A stretch of DNA of 5,153 bases. It comes from JBEKDJ01 sp050014415 (GTDB lineage: Bacteria; Desulfobacterota; BSN033; UBA1163). This document shows, one piece after another, positions 1 through 5,153 of the stretch (position 1 is its first letter; each line of letters opens with the position of its first letter). The stretch lies in assembly GCA_050014415.1 (NCBI GenBank), contig JBEKDJ010000363.1, forward strand, positions 1 through 5,153. Direction: 5' to 3'. The notes beneath the pieces are model-generated. The model worked only from the letters and a program-made list of their open reading frames with translations. It searched no databases and had not been told where the DNA came from. The translations under genes were made by a program, and so were the position numbers.

Positions 1-461
1 CCCTTATCGGCCAAGTCAAATGCCTCAAGCTTAAAGGCAGTAGAGGTCCTTGCGTCCGGACATATTACAATGACATCTTTAGCCACAGTCCTCTCCTTAT
101 GAGGTGGCCATTTGAATGAATTCGAAGGTATAAGATGCGTCATGCAGTAAGGAGGCTCTTCAATCGTTTCCAACACATTTTTAAATCCAAGACCATCATA
201 TTTTTTCATGTTCGGATCTACGCTACTCAAAGGGGCATACCAAAAAGGGGAATAGTAAACGGGTTCTACATATCTTGGCCCAGCCGCGAAAATCGCAGCT
301 ACCCTGGGAACAACTAATGGCCATACATCTGAGCATAATCTTCCAATGTATTTTTCCCCGTCAAAAATGACCTCATCCCCGACTTTGTGATTAAAGTGAC
401 ACGGATACCTTTTCGTATTCCCTAAGAAACCGATTAGTGTTGTCTTGACTTTAAATGGCAT
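1..461 (-). CDS. TIGR04076-like small protein, 3' end beyond the left edge
   Basis: An open frame of 153 codons runs off the left edge without a stop. It begins MPFKVKTTLIGFLGN. The start at 461 is chosen because GGAGGT (465-470) lies just upstream, with a short 3-nt spacer. The N-terminal half has a K-V-K-x-T-L-I strand, a Cys-His pair, the phrase HKVGDEVIFDG (about residues 25-35) and a Leu-Cys near residue 43. The C-terminal half has VIVICPDARTSTAFKLEAF. This order (VKVTV strand, C..GHKVGDEF, LC, CPDP..VVFELE) is what I recall of the TIGR04076 family, small proteins of unknown function seen in anaerobes. The middle, rich in Tyr, Pro and Trp, is longer than in short family members. It is the last gene seen of the minus-strand cluster, 150 bp after C_GCAxxG copy 1. 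The coding call is secure from the good RBS and long open frame; the family call is tentative. Confidence 0.6.
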   Translation of the reverse strand, partial: MPFKVKTTLIGFLGNTKRYPCHFNHKVGDEVIFDGEKYIGRLCSDVWPLVVPRVAAIFAAGPRYVEPVYYSPFWYAPLSSVDPNMKKYDGLGFKNVLETIEEPPYCMTHLIPSNSFKWPPHKERTVAKDVIVICPDARTSTAFKLEAFDLADK

Positions 462-465
462 AAGA

Positions 466-471
466 CCTCCC
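466..471 (-). promoter_or_regulatory. Ribosome binding site of the TIGR04076-like gene
   Basis: GGGAGG on the minus strand is followed by TCTT and then the ATG at 461. It is a strong Shine-Dalgarno core with a short spacer, and it fixes the start of a gene whose end lies outside the window. Confidence 0.6.
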
Positions 472-480
472 TGTTTTCTT

Positions 481-518
481 AGCTAAAATCCTCATGGGAC
501 ATCCAGTTTACCAATGAG
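481..518 (-). terminator. Weak hairpin with short T-run after C_GCAxxG copy 1
   Basis: On the minus strand CTCATTGG (518-511) can pair with CCCATGAG (498-491), giving seven base pairs with one T-C mismatch and a 12-nt loop. It is followed by GATTTTAG. It lies where copy 2 has its better terminator (3511-3536), between the C_GCAxxG gene and the next gene's ribosome binding site. The long loop, mismatch and short T-run make it a weak candidate. It may be a decayed version of the right-hand hairpin. Confidence 0.25.
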
Positions 519-1235
519 TAGGCCTAACCCTAATATTCGAAGGGGCCATTGGAGTGGTCCCTTGGGCTTGCTGTAGGAGGGATATTCCAATCATCAGGAT
601 CCTTGCACCCTTCATTCCAATTTCTCTTTCTCTGTTTTTATGATGTCCCATAGTATTTCTACTGTTCTGGCTGCTGTCTTGGCTGTTAGCTCGTCACATC
701 TGGCGAACAGAGCGGTTTGCTTCTCCTCATCAGTCAGACCTTTACTATGGATATCTTGGTTAAGTTCCCTTTCAAACCTGGCCCGGATAATACGACATTT
801 TACCGAACCGAATTCTTTTCTGAGCCATTTGTAGAGCTGACCTACGAGTTGGGTTGGAACATCCATTGCTCCCGGTTTGTCAGTTTCTTCTGCTTTCGGT
901 TTGACGGGTTCCTTAGGCCCGGATCCACACACCAGGCCCAACAATAGGCTGGCACCCAGCAATGATCCGCAGACATCACCCATCCCTCCAATACCTCCGT
1001 GCAGCCCGCTTGCTGCCTTGAAGACATTATTGTCCATGATGTTGAACGTTTCCATTATTGCAAACGCAGTACCGTTGCTACAGCTGCGATATTGTGGCGT
1101 GTAGATGCGCGCCTTGTCGTAGGCTTGTTTTACCGCTTCCTCTTTGTTTGAAGGTACCATCGGTCAACCCCCATTATCTGCCTATCTATTCTCCGCGCCG
1201 TTTGCTCAAAGCCAATGGCGATGTGCTCGCAACTA
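505..1235. repeat. Left copy of a ~730-bp segmental duplication
   Basis: This block matches 3524-4256. It covers the whole C_GCAxxG gene, about 107 bp downstream and about 75 bp upstream of it. Within the gene the offset is a constant 3031 bp with no gaps. The 72 bp after the stop (540-611 against 3571-3642) also align without gaps. Beyond that, copy 2 has 12 extra bases before the shared AGTTTACCA. At the upstream end both copies keep a GCAGATAA-type stretch, a GGG-TTGAC stretch and CGCAACT. Identity falls away at about 1235, beside the SDR stop codon. No transposase or terminal inverted repeats are seen. Confidence 0.85.
612..1160 (-). CDS. C_GCAxxG_C_C family putative redox protein, copy 1 (intact)
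   Basis: A 182-residue protein of the C_GCAxxG_C_C family (TIGR01909/PF09719), putative redox-active proteins with four conserved Cys and a CGAxxG-type motif; no enzymatic reaction is established. The four expected cysteines are visible: C27 in YRSCSNG; C64 in GGIGGMGDVCGSLLGA, where CGSLLG stands for CGAxxG with Ala to Ser; C122 in FGSVKCR; and C155 in FARCDEL. C78 is an extra Cys. A Lys/Pro/Glu-rich linker (about 80-102) separates the Gly-rich core from the C-terminal helices. No signal peptide is evident, so it should be cytoplasmic. The start has only a weak GGGGG (1168-1172) as RBS, but MVP is shared with copy 2. It follows the SDR stop by 76 bp. It is about 81% identical to copy 2 by eye, and the linker is the most divergent part. 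Confidence 0.85.
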   Translation of the reverse strand: MVPSNKEEAVKQAYDKARIYTPQYRSCSNGTAFAIMETFNIMDNNVFKAASGLHGGIGGMGDVCGSLLGASLLLGLVCGSGPKEPVKPKAEETDKPGAMDVPTQLVGQLYKWLRKEFGSVKCRIIRARFERELNQDIHSKGLTDEEKQTALFARCDELTAKTAARTVEILWDIIKTEKEKLE

Positions 1236-1236
1236 C

Positions 1237-2001
1237 CTACGTTGCGGTAAGACCTCCATCAATTACTAGCGCGGCGCCGCTCGCAATGGTAGAATCGTCA
1301 CAGGCGAGAAAGAGGACAGCCTTTACCATGTCTTCGGGCTTGACAAACCGGCTGATCGGCGGTTTCAGATTCCATTTCTTGGAAACCACGTTCTCGAAGG
1401 TTGGTCCTGAGAAGACGCGCTTGAGTAGGGGCGTCTCCGTGGCGCCTGGGCAGAAACAGTTGACACGGATGTTCCGATCCCCATAGTCGAAAGCTGCTGC
1501 TCTAGTCAACCCTAATACCGCCGCTTTGCTGGCGCAATATGCGGGAGAGTAAGGCTGGCCGATGAGTGAGGCGGGAGATCCTGTATTGATAATCACACCA
1601 CCCCGCTTGAGCATGTGAGGAATACCATATTTCATACCGAGGTAAACACCCTTCACATTGGTTTCCATCACCTTGTCCCACACGTCCTCGTCGAGTTCGT
1701 GTATGAGTTTATACGGCTGCTCTATCCCCGCATTGTTGAAGAGGATGTCGAGTTGGCCATAGCCCTCTATGGTCTTCGTGAAAATGTTCCTGACATCCGC
1801 AGCCTTAGTGACATCCGCCTGGACGGCTATCGCCTCGCCGCCCATAGCCTTGATGATGGCCACTGTCTCCTCAATGGCCTCTATCCTCCGGGCAGCAGCA
1901 ACTACCTTTGCCTTCTCCTCGGCAAAGAGAATAGCTGTTGCCCTGCCTATCCCAGAACTGGCTCCCGTAATGACCGCTACCTTCCCATTCAGTTTGCCCA
2001 T
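1237..2001 (-). CDS. Short-chain dehydrogenase/reductase (classical SDR)
   Basis: A 254-residue classical SDR, the usual length for the family, that should catalyse NAD(P)-dependent oxidation or reduction of a hydroxyl/carbonyl group. The nucleotide-binding TGASSGIG is at 12-19, an acidic D63-V64 follows beta-3, and NNAG is at 89-92. The catalytic tetrad is N115, S142, Y155 and K159 (YCASK), with PG at 185-186. The tail DGGLTAT is typical. R38-R39 after beta-2 favour NADP(H), though this is not decisive. Substrate is not predictable; the family includes 3-oxoacyl-ACP reductases and alcohol, steroid and sugar dehydrogenases. AGAGGA (2007-2012) lies 5 nt before the start. It lies between a remnant of a CCG-protein gene upstream and C_GCAxxG copy 1 downstream, filling the position that holds only a broken small ORF in the right-hand duplicate. 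All catalytic residues are present, so it is probably functional. Confidence 0.93.
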   Translation of the reverse strand: MGKLNGKVAVITGASSGIGRATAILFAEEKAKVVAAARRIEAIEETVAIIKAMGGEAIAVQADVTKAADVRNIFTKTIEGYGQLDILFNNAGIEQPYKLIHELDEDVWDKVMETNVKGVYLGMKYGIPHMLKRGGVIINTGSPASLIGQPYSPAYCASKAAVLGLTRAAAFDYGDRNIRVNCFCPGATETPLLKRVFSGPTFENVVSKKWNLKPPISRFVKPEDMVKAVLFLACDDSTIASGAALVIDGGLTAT

Positions 2002-2006
2002 TCTCG

Positions 2007-2012
2007 TCCTCT
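2007..2012 (-). promoter_or_regulatory. Ribosome binding site of the SDR gene
   Basis: AGAGGA on the minus strand with a 5-nt spacer (CGAGA) to the ATG at 2001. It supports the MGKLNGK start. Confidence 0.55.
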
Positions 2013-2044
2013 TGTCCTTAAACTGCCCTTCCCGTCGTCGTTCG

Positions 2045-2164
2045 TTAATCCAATGAGATTCCCATGGCTTTTGCCACGAGGACTGGCAGATCGATGATCT
2101 CCAGACCCATCCCTTCCTGTCTTGCCGCTCTGTCCATATGCTTGTAGCAGGTGTTACAGGCTGT
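2045..2164 (-). pseudogene. 3' remnant of a second CCG-domain Fe-S protein gene
   Basis: These 120 bp repeat the 3' end of the gene at 4373-5153, matching 4373-4492. About 109 of the 117 sense bases are identical, counted by eye. The frame stays open and encodes 39 residues from TACNTCY to MGISLD, then TAA. It keeps the last CxxC of the second CCG domain; five residues differ from the full-length copy (N to K, K to R, R to G, T to M, S to P). Homology stops abruptly at 2164, 16 bp after the UroD-like stop codon, and no start codon or RBS serves the fragment. It is therefore the tail of a duplicated gene whose front has been deleted. It lies 43 bp before the SDR start, just as the intact gene lies before the small ORF and C_GCAxxG copy 2. 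Confidence 0.88.
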
Positions 2165-2180
2165 TTGGCGGCGTAGCAAG

Positions 2181-3482
2181 CTAGTAATAAACTCCGTATT
2201 CATGGACTGCATCGGTTAGGGCCTGTACATTTTCCGGCCTCGATTCATCAGGGATCCCCATCGTGCTGTCAATGATCAGGCCGCCATTATCGCCGAAGAT
2301 GTCAATCAACACCTTGACGTCATCCTTGACCTCCTGTGGAGTTCCCGTGCACAGGAGTGAAGCCGATACATTGCCCCAGAAACACATGATATTCCCAACC
2401 AGTTTCTTGGCCTTTTTCCTGTCGACCTTATCAAAATGTCCGACAATTTTTTTGGGGGGCAGTTCCTGCAGAAATTCCAGCCTCGGGGTGTAATCCCCTT
2501 CAAATAGGGGAATAGGCGTCAAACCTGCCTCGATCAATCCCACCACCAGGGCCTTGAAACATGGCCAGTAAAATTTGGCAAATTGCTCATTGGACATAAA
2601 CCCGGCTGCTCCTCGATGCATGGGTATAAAAACGCCTTTACTGCCTGATTGATTCGCCCACATGACGGCTCCCCCAATCGTCAGGGGGATAAACATCTCT
2701 ATAAGGGCAAGTAATTTATCCGGGACCTGGTACATATCCACCATGGTGCCACGCATACCCCTCAAGGTGTCTGAAATCCAGTCAAAGGCTGGAAAGGTTG
2801 CAGGTGCGTAAACAAGAGGATATCCCAAATTCATCATCTCCATGGTGTAGTGGATCAACAGCTGCTTATTTTTTTCATTTACCTCCGCCAGATCCAGAGC
2901 CTTTTTGAGCAATTCGACCATAGGCGGCTGCGAAACCATTTCCCCAATAAAACTGGGAAGGGTGTAGGTGTTTGACATGAAAAGCAGTGGGGGTGGTAGC
3001 ATTTGTGCCATACCGCTCAACGGGGCCAAAGTGGTAGAAATACGGGGCCAGATTTTTTTTACGGCAAATCCATTCGGATTAACCAGCATCTCATCGTATT
3101 CCTCCTGAATCATGTATTCTGCTTCAACCCATTGAAAGGGTTGGTCGTCTTTAAGTGCTCCCCCGGGCCATGTGATTTGCTTCATGCCCAAGATCTCCAA
3201 AGGACGGGCTGGCAGAAGCGAAGTGGCCGGTGGAGCAGCATCCCAATCATGTTTGATCGTTGTCTCTTTCCAAACCTCATAGGTTTTATCCAAGTTGTAC
3301 ATAGCATCTTGGTTTGATATCCCTCTGGCTTTTGTCGGGTAATAATGAACGACCAGCGGCGCCACGGGAACGCGATCCGGGTTCCGGAGATTCATAGCAT
3401 TATCCAATCGTTTCTGTCGGGCTAAAAACTCCGGCGATGGTTTAAAGGTAGGCGCTTGCGGTTTTTGTTCTGATTCAGACAT
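2181..3482 (-). CDS. UroD/MtaA-superfamily protein lacking usual active-site residues
   Basis: A 433-residue protein of the uroporphyrinogen decarboxylase superfamily (PF01208), which includes HemE and the cobalamin/CoM methyltransferases MtaA, MtbA and CmuA. The fold is seen in R-N-P-D-R-V-P (33-39), the helical GFMSNEQFAKFYWPCFKAL (294-312), FWGNVSASLL (368-377), GTPQEV (380-385) and the C-terminal GIPDESRPENVQAL. It is longer than the usual ~340 residues, with about 20 extra at the N-terminus and inserts near 80-180. The MtaA zinc site is not conserved: the HxCG segment reads PLFEGD (325-330), with E328 at the Cys position, and the late Gly-Cys-Gly reads STMGIP, with M408. The HemE N-terminal RQAGR is also absent. 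A perfect AAGGAGGT 7 nt before codon MSESEQ sets the start at 3482; an in-frame ATG at 3512 has no comparable site. A likely terminator or attenuator lies just upstream. The protein is soluble; its function is unknown. Confidence 0.85.
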   Translation of the reverse strand: MSESEQKPQAPTFKPSPEFLARQKRLDNAMNLRNPDRVPVAPLVVHYYPTKARGISNQDAMYNLDKTYEVWKETTIKHDWDAAPPATSLLPARPLEILGMKQITWPGGALKDDQPFQWVEAEYMIQEEYDEMLVNPNGFAVKKIWPRISTTLAPLSGMAQMLPPPLLFMSNTYTLPSFIGEMVSQPPMVELLKKALDLAEVNEKNKQLLIHYTMEMMNLGYPLVYAPATFPAFDWISDTLRGMRGTMVDMYQVPDKLLALIEMFIPLTIGGAVMWANQSGSKGVFIPMHRGAAGFMSNEQFAKFYWPCFKALVVGLIEAGLTPIPLFEGDYTPRLEFLQELPPKKIVGHFDKVDRKKAKKLVGNIMCFWGNVSASLLCTGTPQEVKDDVKVLIDIFGDNGGLIIDSTMGIPDESRPENVQALTDAVHEYGVYY

Positions 3483-3489
3483 TTTCTTA

Positions 3490-3497
3490 ACCTCCTT
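3490..3497 (-). promoter_or_regulatory. Strong ribosome binding site of the UroD-like gene
   Basis: AAGGAGGT on the minus strand, a full Shine-Dalgarno match, sits 7 nt before the ATG at 3482. It decides the start against the ATG ten codons upstream, which would put this site inside the coding region. Confidence 0.8.
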
Positions 3498-3510
3498 TCT
3501 ATCCCCATAC

Positions 3511-3536
3511 AAAAAGAACCACTAGTTTACCAGTGG
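3511..3536 (-). terminator. Rho-independent terminator or attenuator before the UroD-like gene
   Basis: On the minus strand CCACTGG (3536-3530), loop TAAA, then CTAGTGG (3525-3519) form a 7-bp stem with one G-U pair, followed directly by TTCTTTTT. The wobble pair and T-run favour function on the minus strand; on the plus strand the wobble becomes an A-C mismatch. It would end the CCG-protein/C_GCAxxG transcript. Only 28 nt separate it from the UroD-like start, so that gene must rely on read-through or on a promoter upstream of the hairpin, in which case it lies in the mRNA leader. Confidence 0.55.
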
Positions 3537-4256
3537 GTGAATTCTACTTTGGGGTGGTATGTTTGCCCCTAAGGGGTCTTTGGAGTTGTATCATGGGCTT
3601 ATGATAGAAGCGATGTCCCCATTACCAAGGTCCCTGCGCCTTTCACTCCAATCTCTTTTTCTCTGTTTCTATGATGTCCCAAAGTATTTCTGCCGCCCTG
3701 GCAGCTGCTTTGGCTGTAAGCTAATCACATCTGGCGAAAAGAGCTGCCTGCTTCTCCTCGTCGGTCAGACCTCTAATACGGATGTCTTGGTTTAGTTCCC
3801 TCTCGACCCTCGCCCGGACAATGCGACATTTTACCGAACCGAATTCCTTTTTGAACCACTTATAGAGCTGACCTACGAGCTGGGTTGAAACATCCTTAGC
3901 TCTCGGCTTATCGGGTTCTTTTGCTTTCGGATGGTGGGAGTCTTCCGGCCCGGATCCACATACCAGGCCCAGCAACAGGCTGGCACCCAGCAATGACCCA
4001 CAGACGTCACCCCTCCCGCCTATACCACCATGCAACCCGCTGGCTGCCTTGAAGACGTTGCTGTCCACCATATTGAACGTTTCCATTATTGCAAACGCAG
4101 TGCCGGTGCTGCAACTACGATATTGTGGGGTGTAGGTGCGTGCCTTTTCATATGCTTGTTTTATCGCTTCCTCTTTGATTAAAGGTACCATTAGTCAACC
4201 CATGTTATCTGCTCAGTTTCTTTCCTCTTCAATAGCGAGCTCTCTTCGCAACTCGA
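3524..4256. repeat. Right copy of the ~730-bp segmental duplication
   Basis: Matches 505-1235 as described there. This copy carries the amber-interrupted C_GCAxxG gene. Downstream it has 12 extra bases between the shared AGTTTACCA and the shared AAGGGG. Upstream, its outer edge lies in the tail of the broken small ORF, and a decayed version of that tail is still visible next to the SDR stop in the left copy. Confidence 0.85.
3643..4191 (-). pseudogene. C_GCAxxG_C_C family protein, copy 2, in-frame amber at codon 157
   Basis: This copy has the same 549-bp length as copy 1, with no indel. A TAG at 3721-3723 replaces the GAG (Glu157) of copy 1. As read it yields 156 residues ending FARCD; the frame then continues LTAKAAARAAEILWDIIETEKKRLE to a TGA aligned with the stop of copy 1. 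Cys27, 64, 78, 122 and 155 are all kept, so the truncated product would hold the whole putative redox core and lose only the last helix. M60 of copy 1 is R here. About 35 of 182 positions differ by eye, most densely in the 83-102 linker. It may be a recent nonsense pseudogene, a functional shortened protein, a suppressed stop or a sequencing error. It follows the broken small ORF by 21 bp and precedes the terminator at 3511-3536. Confidence 0.75.
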
Positions 4257-4355
4257 TCTTTGATGTCCAGCCCCCAAGATACCGTTCTATTTGACGGTTC
4301 ACTGTGAGGCATCAAACAACTGACGTTTCCTTAGCGCCTGTATCCTGCCGACCAT
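4213..4355 (-). pseudogene. Small broken ORF after the CCG-protein gene
   Basis: GAGGAG (4362-4367), a good ribosome binding site, precedes an ATG at 4355, only 17 nt after the stop of the CCG-protein gene. This frame encodes just 18 residues, MVGRIQALRKRQLFDASQ, and ends with TGA at 4299-4301. That stop overlaps a GTG (4300-4302) opening a second frame (-1) of 29 codons, VNRQIERYLGG to ELAIEEERN, which ends at 4213, 21 bp before C_GCAxxG copy 2. A gene start this well placed with so short a product suggests a gene shortened by deletion and frameshift. Two tiny coupled ORFs sharing GTGA, or a -1 frameshift product of 47 residues, are alternatives. No family is recognised. Confidence 0.35.
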
Positions 4356-4361
4356 TTTACT

Positions 4362-4367
4362 CTCCTC
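4362..4367 (-). promoter_or_regulatory. Ribosome binding site of the small ORF at 4355
   Basis: GAGGAG inside AGAGGAGAG on the minus strand, 6 nt before the ATG at 4355. It is the main reason for treating 4213-4355 as a former gene start rather than plain intergenic DNA. Confidence 0.4.
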
Positions 4368-4372
4368 TGCTG

Positions 4373-5153
4373 TCAGTCCAATGAGATTCCCATGGCTTTT
4401 GCCACGAGTACGGACAGATCGATGATCTCCAGACCCGTCCTTTCCTGTCTTGCCGCTTTGTCCATATGGTTGTAGCAGGTGTTACAGGCTGTGACGATGG
4501 TTTCCGCAGCCTGTTTTCCTTCTTCCAGGCGTGCTTTAGTGACAGCAGCGGTGAACTCCGGGTAGCAGGCCGACGTTATCTTCGTTCCTGATCCACAGCA
4601 ATAGGACCACTTCCCGTATCGCTCCATCTCGATAAGTTCCAGGCCGGGAATGCTTCTCAGGACTTTCCTTGGCTCATCGAGGATGTGACAGTACCTTCCC
4701 AAAAAACAGGGGTCATGATAGGTTACTCTTTTCTCGATACCCTTGCTGAGTTCTATTTTTTTCTGATCAATAAGCTGCGAGAAAAGCTCCGCTACATGGA
4801 CCACCTCAAAGGGCAGGTCACCCGCAATGAGACAATAATCTACCCTAAGAGTCTTGTAGCAGTGGGCACATGAGACAATCACCCGTTTAGCCCCGGCCTT
4901 CCTAAAAGCGTCGATGTTTTGCGCAGCCATCCTCTCTAATATAGGGGTGTTGCCGTCGTGCCCCGGAATGAGGCCGCAACATCGTTCGTCGTTACCCAAG
5001 TGGGCGACATCGATGCCGGCCGCCCGCAACACCTTTATCGTGGCCTCGACTACCTCCAGCCTCTGGAAACGGGCAATGCAGCCTGCAAAATATAGATCCT
5101 TTCCGGTGGTAGGGACTCCCTCCATAATTTTGAGAGGTCTCGTGGCCCCGAAT
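4373..5153 (-). CDS. Two-CCG-domain Fe-S protein (HdrB/HdrD/GlpC-like), 5' end beyond the right edge
   Basis: The C-terminal part of a heterodisulfide-reductase-type (Fe-S)-binding protein with two CCG domains (PF02754), which hold non-cubane Fe-S clusters and pass electrons in Hdr, GlpC and Etf-linked oxidoreductases. Numbering from Met at 5125, domain 1 has C16 (YFAGC), C49-C50-G and C86-x2-C89 (SCAHC). Domain 2 has HDPC140, C176-C177-G and C214-x2-C217 (CNTC), so both motifs are complete. The frame stays open to 5153, reading FGATRPLKI before the Met. Homologues often have an NPFG-type stretch here, after an N-terminal [4Fe-4S] ferredoxin domain, so the ATG at 5125 is probably internal and the true start lies outside the window. 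No RBS precedes that ATG. The last 40 codons are duplicated as the remnant at 2045-2164. It is cytoplasmic and lacks membrane helices in the visible part. Electron donor and acceptor are unknown; EtfAB or HdrA-like partners would be expected nearby. Confidence 0.92.
   Translation of the reverse strand, partial: FGATRPLKIMEGVPTTGKDLYFAGCIARFQRLEVVEATIKVLRAAGIDVAHLGNDERCCGLIPGHDGNTPILERMAAQNIDAFRKAGAKRVIVSCAHCYKTLRVDYCLIAGDLPFEVVHVAELFSQLIDQKKIELSKGIEKRVTYHDPCFLGRYCHILDEPRKVLRSIPGLELIEMERYGKWSYCCGSGTKITSACYPEFTAAVTKARLEEGKQAAETIVTACNTCYNHMDKAARQERTGLEIIDLSVLVAKAMGISLD

Noticed and set aside
135..317. Plus-strand open frame of 60 residues near the left edge
   Set aside because: It overlaps the minus-strand TIGR04076-like gene, has no ribosome binding site and resembles no protein; the minus frame is longer and has a good start.
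540..563. Nine-pair inverted repeat after C_GCAxxG copy 1 as a terminator
   Set aside because: On the transcribed strand one pair becomes an A-C mismatch and no T-run follows; the pairing is not kept in the aligned copy at 3571-3594.
1615..2097. Plus-strand open frame of 160 residues
   Set aside because: It lies antisense to the SDR, whose motifs are unmistakable, and runs into the CCG-protein remnant. It is a shadow frame.
3483..3512. Upstream ATG adding ten residues (MYGDRKEVKK) to the UroD-like protein
   Set aside because: The strong AAGGAGGT lies inside this extension, at the right distance for the ATG at 3482, and the upstream ATG abuts the terminator T-run without a ribosome binding site.
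3721..3723. TAG in copy 2 as an encoded catalytic pyrrolysine
   Set aside because: Known pyrrolysine sites are in methylamine methyltransferases; here the paralogue has Glu at a surface-like helical position next to Cys155, so a nonsense change is simpler. Kept only as a low-probability alternative.
505..4256. Duplication mediated by an insertion sequence or composite transposon
   Set aside because: No transposase, terminal inverted repeats or target-site duplications could be found at the block edges.
5123..5125. ATG at 5125 as the start of the CCG-domain protein
   Set aside because: The frame is open to the window edge with sequence resembling the linker before the first CCG domain of homologues, and no ribosome binding site is seen.

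Overview
The window reads as a single minus-strand gene cluster. Every supported gene runs right to left, gaps are short, and no stretch over 300 bases lacks a gene. I see no rRNA, tRNA, CRISPR array or transposase. The mix of a two-CCG-domain (HdrB/HdrD/GlpC-like) iron-sulfur protein, C_GCAxxG_C_C putative redox proteins, a UroD/MtaA-superfamily protein and a short-chain dehydrogenase suggests a strictly anaerobic bacterium. Sulfate-reducing or syntrophic Desulfobacterota and similar anaerobes often carry such sets. The organism is inferred from gene content only.

Layout in transcription order: (1) a CCG-domain Fe-S protein, open at the right edge (5153 to 4373). (2) A 17-nt gap, then a small broken reading frame with a good ribosome binding site (4355 to 4213). 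(3) C_GCAxxG_C_C copy 2 (4191 to 3643), interrupted by one in-frame amber codon. (4) A likely rho-independent terminator or attenuator (3536 to 3511). (5) A 433-residue UroD-superfamily protein (3482 to 2181). (6) A 120-bp remnant of the 3' end of a second CCG-protein gene (2164 to 2045). (7) A classical SDR oxidoreductase (2001 to 1237). (8) An intact C_GCAxxG_C_C copy 1 (1160 to 612). (9) The start of a TIGR04076-like small protein, open at the left edge (461 to 1).

The main pattern is internal duplication. The unit 'CCG-protein 3' end, variable gene, C_GCAxxG gene with flanks' occurs twice. On the right the variable slot holds a broken small ORF, and the C_GCAxxG copy has a nonsense codon. 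On the left the slot holds the SDR, the C_GCAxxG copy is intact, and the CCG gene is reduced to its last 39 codons, cut off just after the UroD-like gene. This looks like an old segmental duplication followed by gene replacement, deletion and decay.

The likely theme is electron transfer through Fe-S and Cys-based redox proteins, coupled to an SDR dehydrogenase and a UroD-fold protein. The UroD-fold protein lacks the usual zinc ligands of the corrinoid methyltransferases and the N-terminal signature of true uroporphyrinogen decarboxylase, so its substrate cannot be named.
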